A stretch of 59,381 nucleotides of DNA. Origin: Oleispira sp. Its GTDB lineage: Bacteria; Pseudomonadota; Gammaproteobacteria; Pseudomonadales; Oceanobacteraceae. Positions within the stretch are counted from its first letter, which is position 1. Each line of letters opens with the position of its first letter. A program made the translations under genes and the position numbers. The notes below the pieces were generated by a model. The model saw only the letters and a list, made by a program, of their open reading frames with translations. It ran no database searches and was not told the DNA's origin. This document shows, one piece after another, positions 9,303 to 17,227 of the stretch. The stretch is from positions 33,526 through 92,906 of the forward strand of contig JAESQF010000049.1 in assembly GCA_016765295.1 (NCBI GenBank), in the 5' to 3' direction.

Positions 9303-9351
9303 TACAATGTTTCGTCCACTAAATAAATAATGGTGAGTATGGCCCATTATT
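9303..9351 (+). promoter_or_regulatory. putative ectABC promoter -10 and EctR operator
   Basis: TACAAT at 9303-9308 is a candidate -10 element with no convincing -35. Just downstream is an inverted repeat, AATAATGG (9326-9333) and CCATTATT (9344-9351), with a 10-base spacer. A symmetric site placed between promoter and gene, next to a divergent MarR gene, is where a repressor operator is expected. Regulation by EctR is inferred. Confidence 0.45.
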
Positions 9352-9424
9352 AGAGATTATTCCGGATTGAATGGTCGTTCAATTACTTAGTGTACGAATA
9401 AAATATTCTGATCAAGGAGAAATT

Positions 9425-9931
9425 TTGTCTAGTTTAGAAAACATTGTACTTAGACGTCCCACGCTTGAAGATGGTATGGACGTATTTCGATTGATAGAAA
9501 GTTGCCCGCCACTGGATACCAATTCCAGTTATTGTAATCTGCTGCAAAGCAGCCATTTTTCGGCCACTTCGGTTGCTGCTGAGATGGCAGGAAGCCTAGT
9601 CGGCTTTATCTCTGGTTATATCATTCCCGACCGTCCCAATACCCTATTTGTCTGGCAGGTAGCCGTTGCGGAAACGGCTCGCGGTGTCGGTTTGGCATCT
9701 CGTATGCTATCTGAAATATTAGCTCGCTCTGAATGTGCAGCGGTCGAGTATTTAGAAACCACTATTACAGTGGATAATAAAGCATCCTGGGCTTTATTTG
9801 AGAGCTTAGCGAAAAAGCGCTCTGTTGATCTTCAACGATTGGACTGGATGGATAAAGAAATCCATTTTTCTGGTTTGCATGACTCTGAAACGCTCGTGCG
9901 TATCGGTCCCTTCACTCGTACGACGAAATAA
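9425..9931 (+). CDS. ectA: L-2,4-diaminobutyrate acetyltransferase EctA
   Basis: This enzyme transfers acetyl from acetyl-CoA to L-2,4-diaminobutyrate, giving N-gamma-acetyldiaminobutyrate, the second step of ectoine synthesis. It is a GNAT-fold enzyme with the EctA N-terminus (LRRPTLEDGMDVFRLIESC), FVWQVAV on beta-4 and the acetyl-CoA loop ETARGVGLASRML. A TTG start at 9425 is preferred because AAGGAG lies 5 nt upstream and the product (168 residues) matches the family; an in-frame ATG at 9371 would add 18 atypical residues with no ribosome site. ectB follows after 15 nt. Confidence 0.92.
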   Translation: MSSLENIVLRRPTLEDGMDVFRLIESCPPLDTNSSYCNLLQSSHFSATSVAAEMAGSLVGFISGYIIPDRPNTLFVWQVAVAETARGVGLASRMLSEILARSECAAVEYLETTITVDNKASWALFESLAKKRSVDLQRLDWMDKEIHFSGLHDSETLVRIGPFTRTTK

Positions 9932-9946
9932 GAGCAAAAGAACACA

Positions 9947-11236
9947 ATGAAAATTTTTGATGAAATAGAATCCGAAGTTCAGAGTTATGCCCGTGCATTC
10001 CCTCGCGTATTTAATCGTGCTAAAGCTGAATTCATGTGGGATGAAGATGGTAACCAGTATTTAGATTTCTTGGCCGGAGCCGGAACGTTAAACTACGGAC
10101 ACAATAATCCGTTGTTTAAAGATACCCTCATTGAATACATTCAAAACGATGGTATTACCCATGGTTTGGATATGCATACCAAGGCTAAAGGTGAGTTTTT
10201 AGAAACCTTTAATGAAAAAATCCTTAAGCCACGTAACATGGAATACATGGTGCAGTTTACCGGCCCAACGGGTACCAACGCCGTAGAAGCGGCGATGAAG
10301 ATTGCGCGAAATGTGACAGGCCAGCAAAATATCGTGACCTTCACTAATGGCTTTCACGGTGTGAGTTTAGGCGCGTTAGCGGCAACAGGAAACTCGCATC
10401 ACCGTGATGCGGCTGGGGTTAGTTTGTCGGGTACCCATCGTATGCCTTATGACGGTTACCTTGGGGATAATATTGATACGACTGAATATTTAGATAAGGT
10501 TTTATCGGATTCTAGTAGTGGTATTAATTCACCCGCAGCGGTCATTGTTGAGACGGTTCAGGGTGAGGGCGGCATAAACGCTGCGAGTATTGAATGGTTG
10601 CAGAACCTACAAACAGTTTGCCGTAAACATAAGATTTTATTGATCATTGATGATATCCAGGCCGGTTGTGGCCGTACCGGTGATTACTTCAGCTTTGAAG
10701 AAGCGGGTATTGAACCTGATATTATCACCTTGTCTAAATCTTTAGGCGGCTACGGATTACCATTCGCTGTGGTATTGATGAAGCCAGAGCTGGATCAGTG
10801 GAAGCCCGGTGAGCATAACGGTACGTTTAGAGGTAATAACTTAGCCTTCGTTACTGCCAAATCGGCTATTGATCATTACTGGTCAGATGATAAGTTCTCA
10901 GAAGAAATTAAGCGTAAAGGGCGATACATCAGCGAGCGTTTTGAAAGCATTGTTAGTCAATACGGAGAAGGCAATTTTACTGCCAAAGGCCGTGGCATGT
11001 TCCAAGGTATTAACTGCGTTAGTGGCGAAATCGCTGGGCAAATTACTCGTAAGGCTTTTAAAGAAGGCCTTATGATTGAAACCAGTGGCGCTGATGATCA
11101 TGTTGTAAAAATTCTATGCGCACTCATCATCAGTGATGAAAATCTGAAGAAGGGTATTGATATTATGGAGCAGGCTATTAAAGAAGTTTGCGCCAAAGAA
11201 GATATTCCAGAGGAAGATGTTTACTTCGAGGTCTAA
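9947..11236 (+). CDS. ectB: diaminobutyrate--2-oxoglutarate transaminase EctB
   Basis: This class-III PLP aminotransferase converts L-aspartate semialdehyde to L-2,4-diaminobutyrate using glutamate, the first committed step of ectoine synthesis. Its 429 residues match the family. Visible features are FLAGAGTLNYGHNNP near the N-terminus, the PLP phosphate-binding region FTGPTGTNAVEAA, the cofactor Asp in LLIIDDIQAGCGRTG, and the Schiff-base Lys in ITLSKSLGGYGLP. It is the middle gene of ectABC. No aspartokinase (ask_ect) or hydroxylase (ectD) gene follows. Confidence 0.96.
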   Translation: MKIFDEIESEVQSYARAFPRVFNRAKAEFMWDEDGNQYLDFLAGAGTLNYGHNNPLFKDTLIEYIQNDGITHGLDMHTKAKGEFLETFNEKILKPRNMEYMVQFTGPTGTNAVEAAMKIARNVTGQQNIVTFTNGFHGVSLGALAATGNSHHRDAAGVSLSGTHRMPYDGYLGDNIDTTEYLDKVLSDSSSGINSPAAVIVETVQGEGGINAASIEWLQNLQTVCRKHKILLIIDDIQAGCGRTGDYFSFEEAGIEPDIITLSKSLGGYGLPFAVVLMKPELDQWKPGEHNGTFRGNNLAFVTAKSAIDHYWSDDKFSEEIKRKGRYISERFESIVSQYGEGNFTAKGRGMFQGINCVSGEIAGQITRKAFKEGLMIETSGADDHVVKILCALIISDENLKKGIDIMEQAIKEVCAKEDIPEEDVYFEV

Positions 11237-11336
11237 TAGCATTTATTAGGAAAAGTTTTAATCTTCTATTTTTTGGCCTCATACGTGGGGCCTAGCTTTT
11301 ATCAATACCAAGATATTACTAATAAAAGGCAAGCCC

Positions 11337-11738
11337 GTGATCGTACGTACCTTATCAGACTGTAATAAAAGTGAGCGTAGAGTTGTTTCCCCTGATGGTA
11401 ATTGGGAAAGCACACGTCTACTTTTGAGCGACGATAATATGGGGTTCTCCTTCCATATTACGACTATCTATAAAGATGCAGATTTTCAAATGCATTATCA
11501 GAACCACTTAGAATCTGTGTATTGCATGAGTGGTGAAGGCGAAGTGGAAACTTTAGCGGATGGTAAAAAGTATCCAATAAAACCTGGTACCGTTTATATT
11601 CTTAATAAAAACGATAAACACGTACTGCGCGCTTTCGAAGAAATGACCATGGCTTGTGTATTTAATCCACCCGTCACGGGTAAGGAAATTCATAATGCTG
11701 ATGGTGCTTATGAGCTTCTTGATGAGGCGGTAGATTAG
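11337..11738 (+). CDS. ectC: L-ectoine synthase EctC
   Basis: A cupin-type enzyme that cyclises N-gamma-acetyldiaminobutyrate to ectoine. The 133-residue product has the family signature throughout: [66 protein letters not shown] and [11 protein letters not shown]. It begins with GTG preceded by AAAAGGC. The gap to ectB is 100 nt, longer than that between ectA and ectB, but nothing suggests a separate promoter. A strong terminator follows, closing the operon. Confidence 0.96.
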   Translation: MIVRTLSDCNKSERRVVSPDGNWESTRLLLSDDNMGFSFHITTIYKDADFQMHYQNHLESVYCMSGEGEVETLADGKKYPIKPGTVYILNKNDKHVLRAFEEMTMACVFNPPVTGKEIHNADGAYELLDEAVD

Positions 11739-11781
11739 CATCTCGTTGGAAGGTAGATAACTCAGCATGGATACTGGACAT

Positions 11782-11820
11782 AAAAAAGCCCGATGCAGTA
11801 AAACTGTATCGGGCTTTTTT
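11782..11820 (+). terminator. intrinsic terminator after ectABC
   Basis: AAAAAAGCCCGATGCAG pairs with CTGTATCGGGCTTTTTT around an AAAA loop, leaving a T-run. The A-run on the other side means it can also end minus-strand transcripts. It marks the boundary between the ectoine operon and the accessory island. Confidence 0.9.
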
Positions 11821-11903
11821 ATTTGTATGGAGGGTTGTTATTTGGCTGTAGCTCCCTGACACGATAGAGTAATCAGTAGTAATAAATTATTACTACTCAC
11901 ACT

Positions 11904-12326
11904 TTAATTTGTTTCAGATAGGCAAGGGCCTTCAGAATACTCTAATAATTTAAATCGGAATCCACCGTAACCAGCTTGGATAACTCTAAATGTATCGACT
12001 GAATAATGATGCATATAACCTTTGAGGCAAATAATGCTATTAGGCGTATTCAGCAAGTGAGCCCAGTTGTTTTCTAAGCTGTCTCGATCATGATCTTCAC
12101 TGTAAGGAATAATTAGCTGATCTTCATAGTCATTGGCCGAAGAGGGGGCTACCTTAAAACCAATGCAGTTGCCATTAGCGCAGTCATAAGTTACGGCAGT
12201 GCCGTTAATGGATATAGGCTCCTCAGCAATAATCGTTCTTAAATAAGACCCAAGATACAAAGCGCCGATAGCGAGAATGGCGATGCAAATGATTGGCGTA
12301 AGTACGAACCAAAATCTTTTACTCAT
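11904..12326 (-). CDS. small membrane-anchored protein coupled to the caspase-like gene
   Basis: Not recognised. The 140-residue product has one N-terminal transmembrane segment (WFVLTPIICIAILAIGALYL, about 5-24) and a mainly hydrophilic C-terminal domain carrying four cysteines (CANGNC, ICLKG, GPCLSE), which could form disulfides if the domain is periplasmic. The ATG at 12326 overlaps the upstream gene's stop as ATGA, so the two are translationally coupled; the longer reading from 12335 is less likely. The tight pairing with a caspase-like protein suggests a shared function, for example anchor, regulator or immunity partner; this is inference only. Confidence 0.65.
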   Translation of the reverse strand: MSKRFWFVLTPIICIAILAIGALYLGSYLRTIIAEEPISINGTAVTYDCANGNCIGFKVAPSSANDYEDQLIIPYSEDHDRDSLENNWAHLLNTPNSIICLKGYMHHYSVDTFRVIQAGYGGFRFKLLEYSEGPCLSETN

Positions 12327-13069
12327 GGTGTCCAACCTTTAATCTTTTGTTGCAGTAGCTCATTCGATAAATACCCTTTTTCTTTGGTTGTTAAGACAAG
12401 GTCACCATTATTATATATTTTCCTTTCCCCATGTCTGTAATCTTGCTGCAATAAGGTAGTTGCTGATCCATTTATTAGGGGGTTGCCTCGAGTGGTGTGC
12501 CCAATAACAATAGCATTCTTCTTACCTGCGGAGTCCAGCTCATCCGACATTTGTTGTACGATATTATCAACAACTGTTGGGAAAAGTTTCTTGCCGTTTG
12601 GCGATCTAAACCAATCGCTGGCGGTCAAGCAGCCGTGTAGCTGTACTCGAGCACTATCTTTAAAACGGCTCCAAGGGATATCTGATACTGATTGTGCCTG
12701 ATGTGTGAACGTAAAATCTCCCTCGTCATCACTGTAATACGACTCAATGGCCTTTTTTCCTATCCAGCTGGAATAAAAGCCACACGCCTCATAAGAGTTC
12801 AGTGAAAAATTCAATGATAGGGGGCTTCCATGTGACAGAATATCAAGAGATGCAATGCTAGAATTAGATTGTGAATTAAGGAAAGTAACAATCTCTCGTG
12901 CAGTAGTGATCTTTTTTAATATGACAGAGTCGTTAAATCTCTGGTAGCTCTCTTTAATATTAAGCGCTGCAAATTTAAAAGCACTATTATCATTGATACC
13001 GATTCTTCGAGAAGAACCATCCTTATTTTTTTCACGGGTTCCCCCGTAATAAATAACTCTAACAGCCAT
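12323..13069 (-). CDS. putative clan CD (caspase-like) cysteine peptidase-fold protein
   Basis: A 248-residue protein from the ATG at 13069, chosen because AAGGA lies 7 nt upstream; longer readings add a hydrophobic N-terminus without a ribosome site. Two stretches fit the clan CD pattern of a hydrophobic strand followed by a catalytic residue: SLDILSHGSP (His80) and ARVQLHGCLTASDWF (Cys147). The same HG ... GC arrangement occurs in DUF4347, CHAT and C80 domains. No signal peptide is evident, so it is probably cytoplasmic unless delivered by another system. It is coupled by an ATGA overlap to a membrane-anchored protein. Proteolytic activity is a prediction from two short motifs. Confidence 0.55.
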   Translation of the reverse strand: MAVRVIYYGGTREKNKDGSSRRIGINDNSAFKFAALNIKESYQRFNDSVILKKITTAREIVTFLNSQSNSSIASLDILSHGSPLSLNFSLNSYEACGFYSSWIGKKAIESYYSDDEGDFTFTHQAQSVSDIPWSRFKDSARVQLHGCLTASDWFRSPNGKKLFPTVVDNIVQQMSDELDSAGKKNAIVIGHTTRGNPLINGSATTLLQQDYRHGERKIYNNGDLVLTTKEKGYLSNELLQQKIKGWTP

Positions 13070-13304
13070 CATCAAATCCTTATGTTTTGTTATAAAATCC
13101 TTTTGATTAATTGTTATTAGACTCAAAATAGTGAGAAAAATCAAAGCTGGGCTTATGTTTGCGTACAAACTTAATGAAAAAGGGTGGTGTAGCTCTTTAT
13201 TTATCTCCTTATTTCAGCCTGAGGCTATGTGTGAAAGTAAAAAAAGTCACTTAGAGCAGGGCTAAACAGGTTGCGAGCTAGACCATCAATAAAATTGACC
13301 AAAA

Positions 13305-13327
13305 TTGTTACAAGTAATATGTAACAA
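13305..13327 (+). promoter_or_regulatory. inverted repeat abutting the radC start
   Basis: TTGTTAC (13305-13311) and GTAACAA (13321-13327) form a perfect 7-bp dyad with a 9-base spacer, ending 2 nt before the GTG start of radC. It could be an operator or a hairpin hiding the translation start. There is no other evidence. Confidence 0.35.
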
Positions 13328-13329
13328 GC

Positions 13330-13773
13330 GTGCCTTTAACCGCCTATGAAGTGTTGGAACGAGCTGCTGAAATTCTGGCAGAGCGCTACCAACGTGGTCA
13401 TCCATTCACTTCCCCACAACTTAGTGAAAAGTTCTTTCTGGATAAGCTCTCACACCGTGAACAAGAGGTGTTCTGTGTGTTGTTCTTAGACAGTCAGCAC
13501 CGCCTTATTGAATATAAAGAGATGTTCAATGGCACTATCGATGGTGCAGCCGTTTACCCGCGAGAAGTCGTTAAGGAAGCTCTCAGGTTGAATGCAGTAG
13601 CCGTTGTATTTGGCCACAACCACCCATCAGGCATACCAGAACCATCCCAAGCTGATCGTAAGATTACAGATCGATTAATTGAAGCGTTAAAGCTGGTGGA
13701 TATTCGCGTGCTTGATCATCTAGTGATTGGAAACCAATCAACCATCTCATTCGCAGATCGCGGATACCTTTAG
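13330..13773 (+). CDS. radC: short RadC-family JAB/MPN domain protein
   Basis: A 147-residue protein carrying the RadC JAMM metalloprotease-like motif: VFGHNHPSG followed by SQADRKIT, with the conserved Glu in LFLDSQHRLIEYKEMFNGT. Chromosomal RadC proteins are about 225 residues with an N-terminal helix-hairpin-helix region; this one has only the JAB domain, the form usual in prophages and genomic islands. It begins with GTG and lacks a good ribosome site. The biochemical role of RadC is unsettled. It fits a mobile-element context with the integrase further right. Confidence 0.88.
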   Translation: MPLTAYEVLERAAEILAERYQRGHPFTSPQLSEKFFLDKLSHREQEVFCVLFLDSQHRLIEYKEMFNGTIDGAAVYPREVVKEALRLNAVAVVFGHNHPSGIPEPSQADRKITDRLIEALKLVDIRVLDHLVIGNQSTISFADRGYL

Positions 13774-13782
13774 GAGAAAACT

Positions 13783-13875
13783 ATGAATATGAACCTAGCA
13801 ATTAAGCTTGGATTAATGATTGTCGTTACCGTGCTTGGATTTCTTGCAGAGCAAGAGCATAAGCCCCCCCAATGA
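13783..13875 (+). CDS. 30-residue putative membrane peptide downstream of radC
   Basis: A short reading frame starting 9 nt after radC with a good ribosome site (AGGAGAAAACT before ATG). It encodes one hydrophobic helix (KLGLMIVVTVLGFLAEQ) with a charged tail ending EQEHKPPQ. It could be a small membrane protein co-expressed with radC. The ribosome site and helix are the only support. Confidence 0.45.
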   Translation: MNMNLAIKLGLMIVVTVLGFLAEQEHKPPQ

Positions 13876-14091
13876 TGAGGATACCTAAAGGATAGGTTAA
13901 TCAGGATTTAATCACCATGCTGTCATAGTGTCAGCATAGGTGCTATGTCAGAATTTACGTGTATCTGTTCAAGAACTTTTAAAAAGTAGTAAGATAAGTA
14001 GATTCTTAGGAGGGAAGCTGATACAACAAATCTCGTGATTTTTGTTAATTGAGAAAGCTAAAATATAGCTTGTTTAAACTAAGGGTAAAGT

Positions 14092-14469
14092 ATGAGATTG
14101 TTTTTAAGCGTAGCTTTGATTGTAAGTAGTACTGTTGCATTTTCCAAACCAGATGAAACTTTAATTTGTAAATCTATAGTCGATGGAAAGGAAGTTTTTT
14201 CGCAAGATTATATTTTGAATAAAGAAGATGAACGTGTTGATATTTTGAAATCAGATAAAATTCAATCAGGTTCTCTTGTAGAAGAAGAATACTTTTATAA
14301 GTTTATTTTTTATACTGATACAAAAATCACTTCTGATTTGGCTACGATAGAAGTTACTGTTAATAGAATTACGGGAAAATTTGTTAGAGTAGTAAAGTAT
14401 GCCGTAAATAGATCAAATAAAAATATTGAAGGGGTGTGTGAAGTCAAGGCATATAAACAAAAGTTTTAG
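14092..14469 (+). CDS. small exported protein of unknown function
   Basis: A 125-residue protein not recognised. It has a typical Sec signal peptide (MRLFLSVALIVSSTVAFS, cleavage about residue 18) and an acidic/polar mature part with two cysteines (LICKSIV and GVCEVKA) that could form a disulfide. The predicted strands and small size suggest a periplasmic domain. It is AT-rich like the rest of the island and monocistronic, flanked by roughly 220 and 250 bases with no genes. Confidence 0.6.
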   Translation: MRLFLSVALIVSSTVAFSKPDETLICKSIVDGKEVFSQDYILNKEDERVDILKSDKIQSGSLVEEEYFYKFIFYTDTKITSDLATIEVTVNRITGKFVRVVKYAVNRSNKNIEGVCEVKAYKQKF

Positions 14470-14724
14470 ATTTAAAGTAGTCGTGTATGGGAGTGATATG
14501 CCTATGAATTATTTCTATTTTAAATAATCAATTCGTATTGTTCCTGACTCTAAATTGTCAAAATAAATGTGATTCAACGAAATCGATTATTAGAAAATAA
14601 CTGCTTAAGTTAGGCCGTTACTGGCTCTATATAAACAGTTACACAGATTTAGGTGCAGTCTCCAATAATAAGTATCACTTAATTCGATAATGAAGTGTGC
14701 TGCTATCAATTAATAGTGGCGCAC

Positions 14725-16710
14725 TTATATTGAATCAATGTCATCAATCAAACCAATTGGTAAGCCATTTGCTCCATTTGAACTGTAGTGTTTAACAACG
14801 AAGCCAGCATGTTGAATCTGAATGTCTGGAGGCACATCATTATCAACAAGGATGACTTGGCATGTCAGGCCTTTGTCTGAAGATACTTTTGCAAAATCAT
14901 AAATTTCTTCAAATATATTTTTATATTTAGCAGGGTCGGAGATATCTTCTAAAGCATCTTCTTTTTTATTGGTGTCTGATAAATATTCATCTTTCGTGCT
15001 GGTTTTACCCAGATATTTACCGACAGTATCGATCATTAAGAATCTGGGTAAGTTTATATCGCTGCTTATGCCATTGTTATGTAAGGATAAAAAATATCCT
15101 ATAGATGTGATTGTTCTTAGGCCGCCAGATGTGATGCTTTTATAGTCTCGATTTCGAACAATAGGGAGGAAGGTTGATTTATTTATAGATATACCTTCAC
15201 ACTTTTTTATATTAACTTTTTTAAGATATTTAAATAACAATATTTCTAATTTAGATGTTATTGAGTCAGTTGTTGGAGCCTTCTCTTTTTGCTTTGTTAA
15301 TTTTACGTTAGCTTTACCAAGACGATCCGATATTCTTTCGACCTCATTAGCTAATTTATCTTGCTCACTTCTGACTTTTAGTGAGTGTGAGAATTGTTTT
15401 TTTCGTTCTTCAAGCTTAGAAAGTTCTGAAAGAAGTCCGTCTCTCTCTGAAAGATAAGGGGTAATCATATGTTCAGATTCTTCGTCAAGAAGTCTTCTTG
15501 CCTTATCTTTCTCAAGTAGAAATTCATTGAGTTCAATTGTTTTTTGCTTGTGAGAGTGGCGCTCTTTTTCAACTAGAGATGACAGCTCTCGTATGCGGCG
15601 TTTAAGAGGTGTTAACTCACTAGATATTTTTATATCACTATCAATGCCATGCTTTAATTTTAGTTTGTCAGTATTGATTTCTGATTCGCATATTGGGCAT
15701 GGCGATGTTGTTTCATTAATGTGCCCAATTATGTTTCTCGACTGCTCTATTGATTTCAGCTTATCTATATCATTTAGGTAGTCATTTTTTAGTCTTGTAT
15801 ATTGCTCAATCAAATATTCAGAATTGGTTATCTCACTACTGAATTTATCAACATTTAAATTAATACTATTAAGAATGTCTTTTAATATGTGATATTTTTC
15901 TGAGTCGGATATCATGCTTCCTTTGGTGATTTCTAATTGTTCTTTTAAGTTGAGTATTTCATCCTCAAGAGAATCATAGCTTTGATTTATTTGATTGAGA
16001 GAGCTGAATTGAGTGTCAGATAAAAATTCTGTTATTGATTTATATTTTTCATTTTTTGTATTAAGATCTTTTTTTAAGTAGGATATTTCACCTTCTATGT
16101 CTGCTATGTTTGTATCTAGTAGGTTGTGAATGTATTTGAAAACTTGCTTTGTTTTTGTTTCTTTGAATGTTCCTATGTTTAGGATTCTTTTGCTGCCAAC
16201 GTCATCTTGATTTAAATAACAGTATTTGAAAATATCACGGAAACTTAATCGTAATAATTCTGAGTCGTCGCGCGACGGGGATTTTTTAACTTTAATGTTT
16301 GGTAAATTTAAAACGTTTAATAAAAAGTCAGAGTAAACGCCTGAGCATTCGTAGTTGTCTTCTGGCCTTAGTTTGTATTTTTTAGGAAATGCCTTCTCGA
16401 TTTCTCGATAAGTTGACTGATAAACTTCTAGCGGTTTTGAGGGCTTGTGAATCTCTCTTTTAATTATGTAATTGATACCATTTAATTCTACATCAAGTAT
16501 GCAGTGGTTAACGGAAGTCTCAATCTCGTCATATAAATCTAATGAGCTCTTTCCGAGCATATAGTTAATTATATCTAATATACTTGATTTCCCTGTATCA
16601 GCATCACCGTAAATAATATTTACTCCAGGGTGAAATGGAATGGTATATTCCTTCCTGTGGCCTACTAGAATCAGTTGGTTTATAAGTATTGTAGGTGTGT
16701 GGTTATCCAT
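14725..16710 (-). CDS. Rad50/SMC-like ATPase of an ABC-3C system
   Basis: A 661-residue ABC ATPase of the Rad50/SMC type. Walker A is GDADTGKSS (35-43). A long coiled-coil region (about 200-510) is broken at its tip by a zinc-hook-like CPIC (Cys338, Cys341). A signature-like SGGLRT follows near 537 and Walker B FLMIDT (Asp561). It resembles the ATPases (DUF3732 type) of ABC-three-component systems. It overlaps the upstream middle-component gene by 8 nt, and that gene overlaps an alpha/beta-hydrolase gene, giving the effector / middle component / ATPase order typical of these systems. Low GC compared with the core genes suggests transfer. Confidence 0.78.
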   Translation of the reverse strand: MDNHTPTILINQLILVGHRKEYTIPFHPGVNIIYGDADTGKSSILDIINYMLGKSSLDLYDEIETSVNHCILDVELNGINYIIKREIHKPSKPLEVYQSTYREIEKAFPKKYKLRPEDNYECSGVYSDFLLNVLNLPNIKVKKSPSRDDSELLRLSFRDIFKYCYLNQDDVGSKRILNIGTFKETKTKQVFKYIHNLLDTNIADIEGEISYLKKDLNTKNEKYKSITEFLSDTQFSSLNQINQSYDSLEDEILNLKEQLEITKGSMISDSEKYHILKDILNSINLNVDKFSSEITNSEYLIEQYTRLKNDYLNDIDKLKSIEQSRNIIGHINETTSPCPICESEINTDKLKLKHGIDSDIKISSELTPLKRRIRELSSLVEKERHSHKQKTIELNEFLLEKDKARRLLDEESEHMITPYLSERDGLLSELSKLEERKKQFSHSLKVRSEQDKLANEVERISDRLGKANVKLTKQKEKAPTTDSITSKLEILLFKYLKKVNIKKCEGISINKSTFLPIVRNRDYKSITSGGLRTITSIGYFLSLHNNGISSDINLPRFLMIDTVGKYLGKTSTKDEYLSDTNKKEDALEDISDPAKYKNIFEEIYDFAKVSSDKGLTCQVILVDNDVPPDIQIQHAGFVVKHYSSNGANGLPIGLIDDIDSI

Positions 16711-17227
16711 GATTAAATTGTATCGATTCCATTGATGCTGTGAGTTTTGTTATTGGGGTGCTTTGAATGCTTTTTAGGCCTTCTAAATATTTTTTTACAG
16801 TAAGGAAATATCCTGCTCTTAAATCTTTTGATGCTGATATTCCATCTTTAGATAAATAATACATAAACCCATCAGATTTCTTATATTCAACTTTAATTAG
16901 ATTTTTTATGGATAGCATTTTTATGATATCTTTTAAGATTTTTCTATTAAATAAAGCATCTTGGTCTTGAGATATGCTTTCTACGGAATAATATTCCACA
17001 TCATTTAATTGAACAGAAGGCTTTTCAAAATATGAAAGGACCCCATTTAATATTAATGGCTTTTTAATAATGTAGAAAAAAAATAGTAGCTTTTCTAGAT
17101 TTAAGCAAGGCTTTCCTTTTTGCGTTTTTCCTAGTTCATTAAGTATTAATATGACTAGGCCTGCATTCAGAAATATATCTTTATTAGGGGTGAAGTAAGG
17201 AAGGGAGGCAGCGATTTTATTTGGCAT
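16703..17227 (-). CDS. ABC-3C system middle component (predicted winged-helix adaptor)
   Basis: A 174-residue protein from the ATG at 17227 (LLIMPNK), chosen because it overlaps the end of the effector gene by only 11 nt; a start at 17278 would bury 60 nt in it. Predicted mainly alpha-helical: helices around LVILILNELG and LEKLLFFFYIIKK, then a wing-like segment KNLIKVEYKKSDGFMYYLSKDG, consistent with a winged-helix adaptor. Its size and place between effector and ATPase match ABC-3C middle components. It overlaps the ATPase start by 8 nt. Sequence similarity alone would not have named it; the assignment depends on context. Confidence 0.65.
   Translation of the reverse strand: MPNKIAASLPYFTPNKDIFLNAGLVILILNELGKTQKGKPCLNLEKLLFFFYIIKKPLILNGVLSYFEKPSVQLNDVEYYSVESISQDQDALFNRKILKDIIKMLSIKNLIKVEYKKSDGFMYYLSKDGISASKDLRAGYFLTVKKYLEGLKSIQSTPITKLTASMESIQFNHG

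Noticed and set aside
11237-11336. Possible hairpin (GGCC...GGCC) in the ectB-ectC gap
   Set aside because: Four paired bases with mismatches beyond; too weak to call a terminator or regulatory element.
11826-11840. TATGGAGGGTTG near the ectC terminator as a possible second copy of the ssrA 3' end
   Set aside because: Only a few scattered bases agree with the sequence at 20165-20180; this similarity is at chance level.
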